A program made the position numbers and the translations under genes. The notes beneath the pieces were generated by a model. That model saw nothing but the letters and a program-made list of their open reading frames with translations. It was not told the origin of the DNA and did no database searches. 54,688 bases of DNA, taken from contig JAHBWA010000053.1 in assembly GCA_019637195.1 (NCBI GenBank), positions 1-54,688 on the forward strand. The letters run 5' to 3'. This DNA comes from Labilithrix sp. GTDB taxonomy: Bacteria > Myxococcota_A > Polyangia > Polyangiales > Polyangiaceae. Positions 1 to 7,614 of the stretch are shown here, in pieces. Within the stretch, counting starts at the first letter, position 1; each line of letters begins with the position of its first letter.

Positions 1-302
1 TCGCCGACACGGTCGTCCGCGTCGAGCACCCGGAGAAGGTCGAGACCTCGGTGTACGCCGGGAGCGACGACAGGAGGCGCGTCACCGTGCTCGTCGTCAA
101 CAAGACGACCGCGAGCCGTCGCGTCGGCCTCCGCGCCTTCCACGACGCGAAGCTCGGGAGCGTCGACGTCTGGCGCCTCGACGCCGCGCACGCGAAGCCG
201 CACCTCGCCGCCCAGGAGAAGCTGACGAAGACGAACGCTTACGCCTACGCCGCACCCCCGATGAGCGCGACCCTGCTCGTCTTCGACGCGCCAGGATCGT
301 GA
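1..302 (+). CDS. C-terminal fragment of a probable glycoside hydrolase (GH44-like beta-sandwich)
   Basis: Only the last 99 or so residues are present; the reading frame is open from base 3 and ends at the TGA at 300-302. The fragment reads as alternating beta strands, including VTVLVVNKT, VDVWRLD and a final SATLLVFDA strand. This pattern resembles the C-terminal beta-sandwich that follows the TIM barrel in GH44 and arabinofuranosidase-type hydrolases. The catalytic domain lies outside the window, so the assignment rests on the accessory domain alone. The stop codon overlaps the GTG start of the acyltransferase gene (GTGA), so the two are probably co-transcribed and translationally coupled. 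Confidence 0.45.
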   Translation, partial: ADTVVRVEHPEKVETSVYAGSDDRRRVTVLVVNKTTASRRVGLRAFHDAKLGSVDVWRLDAAHAKPHLAAQEKLTKTNAYAYAAPPMSATLLVFDAPGS

Positions 303-1426
303 GCGACGCGCCGGAGCCCGCCGCCGCCAGGCCTTGGTACCCGTCACTCGACGGGCTGCGCTGCCTCGCGATCCTTCCGATCGTCTGGCACCACGCGACG
401 CCACACCAGCTCGACGGCGTGCTCGGGCGCGGCCCGCTCGGCGTCGACCTGTTCTTCACGGTGAGCGGCTTCCTCATCACCAGCCTGCTCCTCCACGAAC
501 GACGGGCGGCGCCGCGCTTGTCACTCGGGCGCTTCTGGGCGCGGCGGAGCCTCCGCATCTTCCCGCTCTACTACCTCGTGCTCGGCGCGTTCGTCGTCCA
601 CGCGCTCCTGCTCCGCGCGCCCGGCCCGACGCGGGACCACTTCCTCGCGAGCCTCCCGTTCTACGCGACGTACACGTCGAACTGGTTTCTCCACGGCGCG
701 GTCGACCACCCCATCGTCTTCGCCTTCGCGTGGTCGCTCGCCGCCGAGGAGCAGTTCTACCTCCTCTGGCCGCCCGTCCTCCGCTGGCTCCGCGGAGCGG
801 TCGGACCTGCGCTCGTGATGGCGGTGCTCGTCACCCTCGATCAAGGCGCGGAGCGCGGCTGGTTCGCGCCGCTCCTCGACGAGGGGCTCGCGCTCCGGAT
901 GATGCGGAGCTTCGCGACGCCGATCGGCCTCGGCGCCCTCCTCGCGATCACCGCTGACGCCCCGAGGACCTCGCCCGTCGTCAGCGCCGTCCTCGGGCGC
1001 CGGGGCTCGTCGCTGGTCGCGCTCGCGCTCGTCGTCGCCGCCGCGGCGCGCGCGTGGCCGCTCCTGCCGACCCACCTCGCGATGGCGGCGCTCGTCGGCT
1101 CCGCTGCGCTCCGGCGCGATCACCTGCTCGCGCCGCTGTTCGAGAACCGAATCGTCCGGCACGTCGGCGTCGTCAGCTACGGGATCTACCTCCTCAACGT
1201 GCCCGTGGTCTCGGGGTGCCGGTGGGTCGTCGGCGAGGAGAGCGCGCTGCTCCTCTTCGCCGTGTCGAGCGCCGCGAGCGTCGCGGTCGCCACCGCGACC
1301 TGGCGCTGGATCGAGCGACCGTTCCTCGCGTTGCGCGAGCGCTACCGCGCAGGCCCAGGCTCTCCCCGCGACACGCGCGCGAGCGAGCACGCCGACTCCG
1401 CGCGCGACGTCGGCGAGGCCGCCTGA
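299..1426 (+). CDS. Acyltransferase 3 family membrane protein (OafA/YrhL-like)
   Basis: A 375-residue polytopic membrane protein. The N-terminus has the family signature: YPSLDGLRCLAILPIVWHH supplies the conserved His pair in helix 1. GVDLFFTVSGFLIT follows at about residues 50-63, and the Arg-rich RRSLRIFPLYY follows that. The family O-acylates sugars in cell-envelope polysaccharides or glycosylated metabolites; the acceptor cannot be read from sequence. There is no C-terminal SGNH domain, so this is the short form, and the last 35 residues are a hydrophilic tail. The GTG start overlaps the TGA of the preceding glycosidase-like gene, and that coupling suggests a shared polysaccharide role. 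Confidence 0.88.
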   Translation: MSDAPEPAAARPWYPSLDGLRCLAILPIVWHHATPHQLDGVLGRGPLGVDLFFTVSGFLITSLLLHERRAAPRLSLGRFWARRSLRIFPLYYLVLGAFVVHALLLRAPGPTRDHFLASLPFYATYTSNWFLHGAVDHPIVFAFAWSLAAEEQFYLLWPPVLRWLRGAVGPALVMAVLVTLDQGAERGWFAPLLDEGLALRMMRSFATPIGLGALLAITADAPRTSPVVSAVLGRRGSSLVALALVVAAAARAWPLLPTHLAMAALVGSAALRRDHLLAPLFENRIVRHVGVVSYGIYLLNVPVVSGCRWVVGEESALLLFAVSSAASVAVATATWRWIERPFLALRERYRAGPGSPRDTRASEHADSARDVGEAA

Positions 1427-1552
1427 CGCGACGCCGGCGAAGCCGCCGGTCGAAGTCGTGCGCGACGCTGACACGTTTGTCATACCGGAGATCGACAACC
1501 GCGTAGACGCACTGGGCGCAAGGCGTGGCATGACGCTTGCTGCCCCCTGCAC

Positions 1553-2929
1553 GTGCCCACTCCCAAGCGCGCTCGGCGCCTTCGGCTCCTCTTCCTTGGC
1601 CTCGCGGGAGCGCCTTCGGCGCTCTCGGCGGCCGCCTGCAGCGACGACAGCATTCGCGCGTCGGACTTCCACGTCGACGCGTGTGCCGGTTCACCGCTCG
1701 ACGGGGTGACCCCGGCGGTGCCGGTCGACTACCTCGAGCTGCGCGGCGACATTCAGTCGGGCGACTCGACGTCGGACACGATGCACGTGATCGCTTCGCA
1801 CGGCACGCGGTGCGCGAGCGCCAGCGACACGACGAAGTGCGAGGCGGCCCTCTCCGCCCTTCGACCGACGGATCTCCAGTCGCCGAAGTCGCTCGGGTTC
1901 ACCGACTTCCGCTACCTCGTCTTCACGCGCGGCGACGAGGTGGGAGCCGTCACGTCGATCGCGGCGCTCAAGACGTTCCTCGCCCCGTTCGAGACTCCGA
2001 AGGACGGAGCCCTGCTGCTCGAGGAGTTCAGCGAGCACAGGGTGAACTGCGGGAGCTCGAACGCCCGCGCGAGCGGCGACGCGTTCGAGTTCTACACGAG
2101 CACGGGGCACGCCTGCGGAGCGGGCGCGCACCGCGACGACAACATCGTTCGGATCGCGCGGGACGGGACGCTCACCGTCGTCGAGACGGAGGTCGAAGAG
2201 GAAGGTGACCCCAACTGCGTGATCGGTCGGCTCCCCGAGGGCTGGAGGCGTCGACCCGCGCCGCGCGGGGTCGACCCGTCGTCATCGCGATCGGTCGGCG
2301 ACTACCTCGCCTCGTGCGCGGAGCTCGAGGCCGTGTCGATCCACGCCTTCCGCCGGCTCGCACGCGAGCTGCGCGCGCACGGCGCTCCCACCGGTCTGGT
2401 CGCCCGCGCTCGACGCGCCGCGAGGGACGAGATCCGTCACACGCGTACGACGCGAAGGCTCGCCACACGCTTCGGCGGAACCTCGCCGCGACCTCGGGTC
2501 GGCGCGCTGCCCGTGCGCTCCCTCGACGCGATCGCCGAAGAGAACGCCCGCGAAGGCTGCGCTCGCGAGACCTTCGGCGCCCTCCTCGCGACGGTGCAAG
2601 CCAGCCGCGCGACGGACGCCGCCGTGCGCGAGGAGATGAGCGTCATCGCACGCGAGGAGACCGAGCACGCCGCCCTCGCGTGGGACGTCGCCGCCTGGCT
2701 CGACCGCGTGATGGACGACGACGCCCGCGCGAAGACCCGACGCGCACGGGAGAGCGCCGTCGCCGAGCTCCACGCTTCGCTCGGACGCGCCTTCGCGTCA
2801 CCGCTGCTCGGCCTCCCCGAGCCTGTCGAAGCGCGCGTCCTCCTCACGCGGATGGAGTCGGCGCTCCGTGAGGCCGGCGGCTTCACCGACGCGAGCGGCG
2901 GCGACGGTCGCCGTCGCGAGCGAGCGTGA
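1553..2929 (+). CDS. Lipoprotein with a C-terminal ferritin-like four-helix domain
   Basis: 458 residues starting at GTG. Residues 1-29 form a signal peptide ending in a lipobox-like SAAAC, so the mature protein is probably lipid-anchored outside the cytoplasm. Residues 30-225 are an unrecognised domain with several paired cysteines. From about residue 250 a helical domain carries a complete set of di-iron ligand motifs: E257 in AELEAVS, E293-x-x-H296 in DEIRHTR, a Glu-rich EENAREGC segment, and E369-x-x-H372 in EETEH. This matches the E...ExxH...E...ExxH pattern of ferritin-like proteins. Oxidant or iron handling at the envelope is an inference. It is convergent with the ATP-grasp gene. A 7-bp-arm hairpin at 2901-2917 lies inside its 3' end. 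Confidence 0.7.
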   Translation: MPTPKRARRLRLLFLGLAGAPSALSAAACSDDSIRASDFHVDACAGSPLDGVTPAVPVDYLELRGDIQSGDSTSDTMHVIASHGTRCASASDTTKCEAALSALRPTDLQSPKSLGFTDFRYLVFTRGDEVGAVTSIAALKTFLAPFETPKDGALLLEEFSEHRVNCGSSNARASGDAFEFYTSTGHACGAGAHRDDNIVRIARDGTLTVVETEVEEEGDPNCVIGRLPEGWRRRPAPRGVDPSSSRSVGDYLASCAELEAVSIHAFRRLARELRAHGAPTGLVARARRAARDEIRHTRTTRRLATRFGGTSPRPRVGALPVRSLDAIAEENAREGCARETFGALLATVQASRATDAAVREEMSVIAREETEHAALAWDVAAWLDRVMDDDARAKTRRARESAVAELHASLGRAFASPLLGLPEPVEARVLLTRMESALREAGGFTDASGGDGRRRERA

Positions 2930-2988
2930 GCGGGGCGTGAGCGGGCGTGAGCGCCGGCGACGGTCGCTACCTCTCGGCGTACCCGAGC

Positions 2989-4209
2989 TCATGACACGTA
3001 GCGGATCCGGATCGTGTGGATGATCGTGTCGATCAGCTCGTGCACCTTCGCGGTCGTCTCGGCGCGGACGACGACGTAGCCGTCGCCCTCGTAGCTGTCG
3101 CCCTTCGGCGCCCCGATGACGGGAAGCTTCGCCTCGACGAGCCAGGGCGCGATCGCCTCGTGGGTCTCGCGCACGCCCGTCACCGAGGCGACGCGACCGC
3201 GGCCGGTCCCTCGGATGAACGCCGTACCCGCGGCGTACTTGCGCTCCCACGGAGCGTCGAGCTCGCCGTCGACCACCGCGCGCGCCCACGCCCGGTAGAT
3301 GTCGATGTCGTGCACGAGGCCCGTCATCTGACAGAGCTGCGGGCCCGGCGGGCGCTGGGCGATCTCTCCGATCGCGATGGATCCGTCGGGCTTCTCGTAC
3401 CACTCCATGTGCGTCATCCCGTCCTCGAGGCCGAGCGCGCGGACGGCCGCCACGCCGAGCTCGCGCGCCTTCGCGTAGAGCGCCGTGTCGATCTCGCGCG
3501 GCAGGACGCACGCCCACTGGATCCACGGCGTCTCGAGCACCTCGAGCGGACCGGGGGAGTACTGCGCGAACGACGCGGTCCTGGGCGCGCCGCCCGTCGT
3601 GATCGTCTCGAAGCTGTGCTCGCGGCCGCGCAGCATCTCCTCGGCGAGCACGGGGGACCGCGGGCCTGCGCCCATCGCGTCGACGGCGGACGTCAGCGCC
3701 TCGAGCGAGGAGACGCGGAACGTGGAGCGAGCGCCCATTCCCGCGGGAGGCTTGAGGACGATCGGGAAGCCCACCTCCTCCGCGAACGCGCGGGCGTCGT
3801 CGTGCGAGGCGATCAGCGCGTGGCGGGCCACGGGGAGACCAGCGGCCCGGAGCGCGTCCTTCATGAGCGCCTTGTCGCGAAAGAGCTCCGCGGTCTTCAC
3901 CGGCGTCCCCGCGACGCCGTGGCGCTCGCGCGCCTCCGCGAGCTGGACCATCATCGCCTCGAGGATGCCGAGGATGCGGAACGGCTCGCCGTGGCGCCGC
4001 CGCAGCACCTCCACGCCCTCGAGCACGTCGGCGACCGCGAGCGGCTCGGTCACCCGGACCATGTCGTCGTAGAGCCTCGCGTCCTCTCCCGACGGCGGCG
4101 TGTGAACGACGCCGAAGAGCCGGACGTCATCGAGCCTCCTGACGGCGCGGACGAAGCGCATCGTCGGGTCGGTCGGGAACGGCGCGACGAAGATCAGGTT
4201 CCGGGGCAT
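2989..4209 (-). CDS. ATP-grasp domain ligase, substrate unknown
   Basis: 406 residues from the ATG at 4209, where MPRNLIFVAPFP begins a Rossmann-like first strand. An in-frame start at 4236 and a longer open frame to 4296 exist, but the added sequence is Arg-rich and unlike the domain. The central part has ATP-grasp features: an Asp-Lys-rich segment DKALMKDALRAAGLPVAR, then FPIVLKPPAGMGARST (the ATP-binding Lys and Gly-rich loop). AEEMLRGREHSFE and the Mg-binding EIAQRPPGPQ motif follow. Such enzymes join a carboxylate to an amine or thiol through an acyl phosphate. The gene stands alone and nothing nearby identifies the substrate. No clear Shine-Dalgarno sequence is visible. Confidence 0.75.
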   Translation of the reverse strand: MPRNLIFVAPFPTDPTMRFVRAVRRLDDVRLFGVVHTPPSGEDARLYDDMVRVTEPLAVADVLEGVEVLRRRHGEPFRILGILEAMMVQLAEARERHGVAGTPVKTAELFRDKALMKDALRAAGLPVARHALIASHDDARAFAEEVGFPIVLKPPAGMGARSTFRVSSLEALTSAVDAMGAGPRSPVLAEEMLRGREHSFETITTGGAPRTASFAQYSPGPLEVLETPWIQWACVLPREIDTALYAKARELGVAAVRALGLEDGMTHMEWYEKPDGSIAIGEIAQRPPGPQLCQMTGLVHDIDIYRAWARAVVDGELDAPWERKYAAGTAFIRGTGRGRVASVTGVRETHEAIAPWLVEAKLPVIGAPKGDSYEGDGYVVVRAETTAKVHELIDTIIHTIRIRYVS

Positions 4210-4269
4210 CGAGCGAGGGTCGTCGGCCGCGAGCATCCCGTCAAGATCGTCGCGGGACGCCCAACGGCG

Positions 4270-4433
4270 CCTCTCACGCCGCGCGCCACCTCTCACGCAG
4301 CGCGCCTCTCACGCGCCACCGACCACCTCTCGCGCCGCGGCCGCTCACGCCGTGCGCCGCTCGTGCGCCCCTCACGTCGCGCGCCGCCTCTCGCGCCGCG
4401 CGCCACCTCTCGCGTCGCGCGCCTCTCGCGCCG
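4270..4433. repeat. Degenerate short tandem repeat (CTCTCGCGCCGCGCGCCAC-like)
   Basis: The stretch between the ATP-grasp gene and the Big2 lipoprotein gene is built from imperfect copies of a 10-20 bp unit of the type CTCTCGCGCCGCGCGCCAC. CTCAC and CTCGC variants alternate. Neither strand looks coding: the translated products are Arg/Ala/Ser/Pro low complexity. It appears to be a slippage-generated intergenic spacer. Confidence 0.6.
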
Positions 4434-4460
4434 CGGCGGGCCGGACCGTCCGGCCCGCCG
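4434..4460 (-). terminator. Perfect 12-bp-arm hairpin downstream of the Big2 lipoprotein gene
   Basis: CGGCGGGCCGGA (4434-4445) and its exact reverse complement (4449-4460) flank a 3-nt loop, 20 nt past the stop codon of the minus-strand lipoprotein gene at 4481. No T-tract follows on either strand, so it would act as a Rho-assisted terminator or an mRNA 3'-end stabiliser rather than a canonical intrinsic terminator. Confidence 0.55.
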
Positions 4461-4480
4461 TGAGGCGCGTCCGCGCCGCG

Positions 4481-4867
4481 CTACTTCACGATGATGAGGT
4501 GCGAGGCGCTCTCCTTACCCTGGTAGATCGCCTTCACGTTGGTCGTCCCGATCTCGACGCCGGTGACGACGCCGTCCTGCACCGTGGCGACGTCCGTGTT
4601 GCCGATGTTCCAGACGAGATCCGAGCTGGTCGTGACGACGTTCGACGTTCCGTCGGCGTACTTCACCGTCGCGCTGAGCTGCTTCGTCTGGCCCTTGTCG
4701 ACGGTGATGTCTCCGCCGATGTCGAGATCGCTGATCGCCTTCCCGTTGTTCGAGTCGACGTTGTCGTCACCGCACGCGGCGACGACCGCAGCGGGGAGCA
4801 GGAGCGACACCGCGAGGGCGAGGCGGCCGGCGAAGCGAAAGGGCACGAGCGCAAGAGTCTTCTTCAT
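4481..4867 (-). CDS. Small lipoprotein with one Big2 (bacterial Ig-like 2) domain
   Basis: 128 residues. MKKTLALVPFRFAGRL and a hydrophobic stretch end at a lipobox (VVAAC, Cys at about 32), followed by GDDN, so it is probably lipid-anchored. Residues 45-128 form one Ig-like repeat: DITVDKGQTKQLSATVKYADG, then DLVWNIGNTDVATVQDGVVTGVEIGTTNV. These are the classic Big2 blocks (S..VATV..G.VTG...GT). The domain is usually a spacer or adhesive module. AGGAGAAAG lies 6-7 nt upstream of the ATG and is a good ribosome binding site. A strong hairpin follows the stop. Confidence 0.82.
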   Translation of the reverse strand: MKKTLALVPFRFAGRLALAVSLLLPAAVVAACGDDNVDSNNGKAISDLDIGGDITVDKGQTKQLSATVKYADGTSNVVTTSSDLVWNIGNTDVATVQDGVVTGVEIGTTNVKAIYQGKESASHLIIVK

Positions 4868-5017
4868 GAACGCTTTCTCCTGCCGCCAACGACAGCAAGC
4901 CGCGTTCCGTCAGCCGGCGCGCGAGAATCGCGCGCATTCGCGCGGGCTCGGCGCGCGTTCGTGGCTGCGAGTGGGGCAATCCGCGACTCGGAGGCCGAGC
5001 GCGCGCACGTCGCGAGG

Positions 5018-5968
5018 TCAGCGAGCGCCGAAGCGCGCGCGATCGTGCGGAGCGTCGTAGTCGATCGTCGGTCCGAGCGGGACGATCCGGTGAGGATTCA
5101 CCGTGGTCTGGCTCCAGTAGTAGTGGACCTTGATGTGATCGAGGTTGCAGGTCGGCTTCACCGCCGGCATCTGGTAAACGTCGCGGACGAAGCCCCAGAC
5201 GTTCGGGTAATCTTGGAGGCGGCGGACGTTCACCTTGAAGTGGCTGTAGTAGACGAGGTCGAAGCGGAGCGACGTCGTGAAGAACGCGACGTCGGCCTCG
5301 GTGAGGACGTCGCCGCACAGGTAGCGCTGCTTCGCCAGGACCTTCTCCTGCTGGTCGAGCAAGGAGAAGACGTCGTTGCACGCCGCCTCGTACGCGCGCT
5401 GCTTCGTGGCGAAGCCCGCGCGGTAGACGCCGTTGTTGTACGGCTCGTAGATCGCGTCGAGCATGGCGTCGATCTCGCTCCGGAGAGAGGCCGGCGCGAG
5501 GGACGAGCCCGGCTTGGCGAGGCCGTCGAACGGATCGCCGAGCATGCGCATCACCTCGCGCGACTCGTTGCAGACGATCGTGCTCGTCTTCTTGTCCCAC
5601 AAGACCGGGACGGTGACGCGCCCGGTATAGCGAGGCGCCGCCCGGAGATAGACCTCCTGCAGGAGCTTCGCGTCGTGGAGCGGATCCGGCTCGCCGTCGC
5701 CGCCGAACGACCACCCCTCGTCCCCCATCTTCGGATCGACGACGGTGACGCCGATCGCGTCGTCGAGGCCGCGGAGCGCGCGGACGATGAGCGCGCGATG
5801 CGCCCACGGACACGCATACGAGACGTAGAGATGAAAGCGCCCGGGCTCGGCGGTGAGGTCGCCCTCGCCGATCTTCGAGCGAAACTGCGCTTGCGGCCGT
5901 TTGAACGCCCCGCGGCTGTCAGGGTCGTACCAACCTACCTTCCACTCTCCGTCGACGAGCTGTCCCAT
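5018..5968 (-). CDS. Glutathionyl-hydroquinone reductase / Omega-Xi class glutathione S-transferase
   Basis: 316 residues from the ATG at 5968 (MGQLVDGEWKVGWYD), the usual start of this family; the frame stays open to 6019 but the extension is atypical. The catalytic motif SYACPWAHR puts the nucleophilic Cys at residue 53, as in YqjG, PcpF and Ecm4. The thioredoxin fold continues to TVPVLWDKKTSTIVCNES, with the cis-Pro before VLWD and the ES glutathione-binding pair. It ends in an all-helical domain with the Tyr-rich RFDLVYYSHFKVN. These enzymes reduce glutathionyl-hydroquinones and occur in the cytosol. It is divergent from the methyltransferase gene at 6142. Confidence 0.9.
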   Translation of the reverse strand: MGQLVDGEWKVGWYDPDSRGAFKRPQAQFRSKIGEGDLTAEPGRFHLYVSYACPWAHRALIVRALRGLDDAIGVTVVDPKMGDEGWSFGGDGEPDPLHDAKLLQEVYLRAAPRYTGRVTVPVLWDKKTSTIVCNESREVMRMLGDPFDGLAKPGSSLAPASLRSEIDAMLDAIYEPYNNGVYRAGFATKQRAYEAACNDVFSLLDQQEKVLAKQRYLCGDVLTEADVAFFTTSLRFDLVYYSHFKVNVRRLQDYPNVWGFVRDVYQMPAVKPTCNLDHIKVHYYWSQTTVNPHRIVPLGPTIDYDAPHDRARFGAR

Positions 5969-6141
5969 GACGATGAAGCTTAGGCCAGGTTTCGCCGCGC
6001 GCGACGCGCGTGTTGCCACAGTTCGACGGCGCGCGCGCCCGCCCTCGAGAACGCGTAGGATCGGCGGCGTGAAGCTCGAGCACGATCGCCGCGAGCGGGT
6101 CTTCGAACGCTCGCCTCGGCGTCGCCCGGCGCGCGCAGCGC

Positions 6142-6819
6142 GTGGATGAGGCCCGCGTGACCTTCGATCCGTCGAGCCGCGTTCGACTCAAGCCGACGAC
6201 GGCGCGCCATTTCACCGGCGACACGCTCTTCGATCGCATCGCCCGCGTGCTCTGCGAGGCGAGCTGCCTCCCGCGCAAGGAGCTCTACGAGTCCTGGGAG
6301 GTCGCGCGGAGGACGCGACGGAGGTTCCGTGGCGGACGCGTGGTCGACCTCGCGTGCGGCCACGGCCTCGTCGCGCACCTGATGCTGCTCCTCGACGACA
6401 CGTCGGCCGAGGCCGTGTGCGCCGACCGGCGCTTGCCGCCGAGCGCGACGCAGCTCTCCGCGGCGATGGTCCGCGCCTGGCCGCGCCTCGCGGACAGGCT
6501 CACCTACCTCGAGCGCCACGTCGAGGACGTCGAGCTGCGCGAGGGCGACGTCATCGTGTCGACCCACGCGTGCGGCGCGCTCACCGACGTCGTCCTCGCC
6601 CGCGCGGTCGCCGCCCGGGCGCGCGTCGCCGTCCTGCCGTGCTGCCACGACGAAGACACGTGCGACGCGGGCGCGCTCGAGGGCTGGGTCGACGTCTCCC
6701 TCGCGATCGACGTCACCCGCGCGCACCGCCTCGCGGCCGAGGGCTACGCCGTCCACACCCAGCAGATCCCCGCCGCGATCACGCCCAAGAACCGCCTCTT
6801 GATGGGCGAGCCCCGCTGA
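6142..6819 (+). CDS. SAM-dependent methyltransferase-like protein (Methyltransf_32 type)
   Basis: 225 residues from a GTG start. VVDLACGHGLVAHLMLLL is the SAM-binding motif I with a DxxCGxG loop. IVSTHACGALTDVVL and VAVLPCCHDE are the HACG and PCC blocks seen in Methyltransf_32-type proteins, which are often linked to RNA modification; the substrate here is unknown. Its last codons and stop (GGCGAGCCCCGCTGA) lie inside the first copy of a 44-bp direct repeat that continues downstream, so the extreme C-terminus may come from repeat expansion. A TAGGAT box at 6056-6061 sits upstream, followed by a 26-codon frame from the GTG at 6069 that overlaps this start. I do not call that frame a gene. Confidence 0.72.
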   Translation: MDEARVTFDPSSRVRLKPTTARHFTGDTLFDRIARVLCEASCLPRKELYESWEVARRTRRRFRGGRVVDLACGHGLVAHLMLLLDDTSAEAVCADRRLPPSATQLSAAMVRAWPRLADRLTYLERHVEDVELREGDVIVSTHACGALTDVVLARAVAARARVAVLPCCHDEDTCDAGALEGWVDVSLAIDVTRAHRLAAEGYAVHTQQIPAAITPKNRLLMGEPR

Positions 6820-6902
6820 GGCGAGCGCAAGAACTCCGCCGCTCGATCGGCGAGCCCCGCGGAGGCGAGCGCAAGGACTCCGCCGGCTCGATCGGCGAGC
6901 CC
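6805..6902. repeat. 44-45 bp direct tandem repeat spanning the methyltransferase stop codon
   Basis: Copy 1 (6805-6848) and copy 2 (6849-6893) both begin GGCGAGCCCCGC and end CTCGATC. They differ by a few substitutions and one inserted G. A third, 9-bp partial copy follows (6894-6902). Copy 1 includes the stop codon of the methyltransferase gene. Confidence 0.75.
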
Positions 6903-6945
6903 GCTACGACCAACGCCGCTCGGTGCGCGCCGATCGGCAGCGCCG

Positions 6946-7500
6946 CTAGGACGAGGCGATCTCGATCGTGAGCGTGAAGGACTCCGCCGGCTTGGCGGTC
7001 TTGTCGCCGGCCTTCTTGTTCACGAACTGCACCTTGTGCTTCTGCCCCGCTTTGAAGGACGGACCCGTGGTCGTCCACTTGAACTGATGGCCGTTGGTGC
7101 CGGGCGCGAAGCCGGGGATGACCTCCTCCTTCGCCTTGCCGAGGGCCTTGTCGTTGCTCTCGATCGACCAGACGGTGCCCGGATAGTCCGGGAGGAAGAC
7201 GGTCACGCTGCCGCCGGGCGCGGCCTTGATCGTCTTCTCCCCTTCCTTCTTCGGATCCTTGACGGTCAGGACCACGTCCTTGGCGTCGCCCGTGATCATC
7301 GACGAGTCCGACGACGCGCTCGACGCCGGAGCGGTCTCGGACGGCGCGGGCGCGGCGGACGGCTCCGGCGGCGGCGTGGTCGCGACGGGGGCCGCGCTCG
7401 CAGAGGCGCTCGCGGCGGCGCCTTCTTCCTTCTTCTCGTCGCACGCGACGACGTTGAAGGCGGCGATGAGCAAGCAGGCGACGGTTCGGTTCATGGTCAT
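6946..7500 (-). CDS. Lipoprotein with a beta-rich domain, possibly chagasin-like
   Basis: 184 residues. There are two possible ATGs (7500 and 7494), with AAGGAAG upstream. The signal peptide ends at a lipobox-like NVVAC and is followed by a low-complexity Ala/Ser/Pro linker to about residue 68. The folded part (about 75-184) is beta-rich: KAAPGGSVTVFLPDYPGTVW, then GTNGHQFKWTTTGPSFKAGQ and KVQFVNKKAG. The spacing resembles I42/chagasin-type cysteine-protease inhibitor folds (PGT-W, a G..GH.F strand, then a C-terminal strand), but the similarity is weak. It is followed on the minus-strand side by repeats and lies downstream of another lipoprotein gene read in the same direction. Confidence 0.65.
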   Translation of the reverse strand: MTMNRTVACLLIAAFNVVACDEKKEEGAAASASASAAPVATTPPPEPSAAPAPSETAPASSASSDSSMITGDAKDVVLTVKDPKKEGEKTIKAAPGGSVTVFLPDYPGTVWSIESNDKALGKAKEEVIPGFAPGTNGHQFKWTTTGPSFKAGQKHKVQFVNKKAGDKTAKPAESFTLTIEIASS

Positions 7501-7614
7501 GATGGTCTTCTTCCTTCGGCCAGGCTTCGACCTTTGCTGCCGCGAGCGATCCGACGTCGCCGCTCCCCCTCGCGACTCTCTCAGGAAGCCGCGAGGGTGT
7601 CCACTGCGCGAGCC

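Noticed and set aside
2930..2988. GTGAGCGGGC-like short repeats between convergent genes
   Set aside because: Only two or three imperfect copies; consistent with chance in GC-rich DNA.
6069..6149. 26-codon frame after a TAGGAT box as a leader peptide or alternative gene
   Set aside because: Arg/Ala-rich product with no recognisable pattern; it overlaps the methyltransferase start in another frame and lacks further support.
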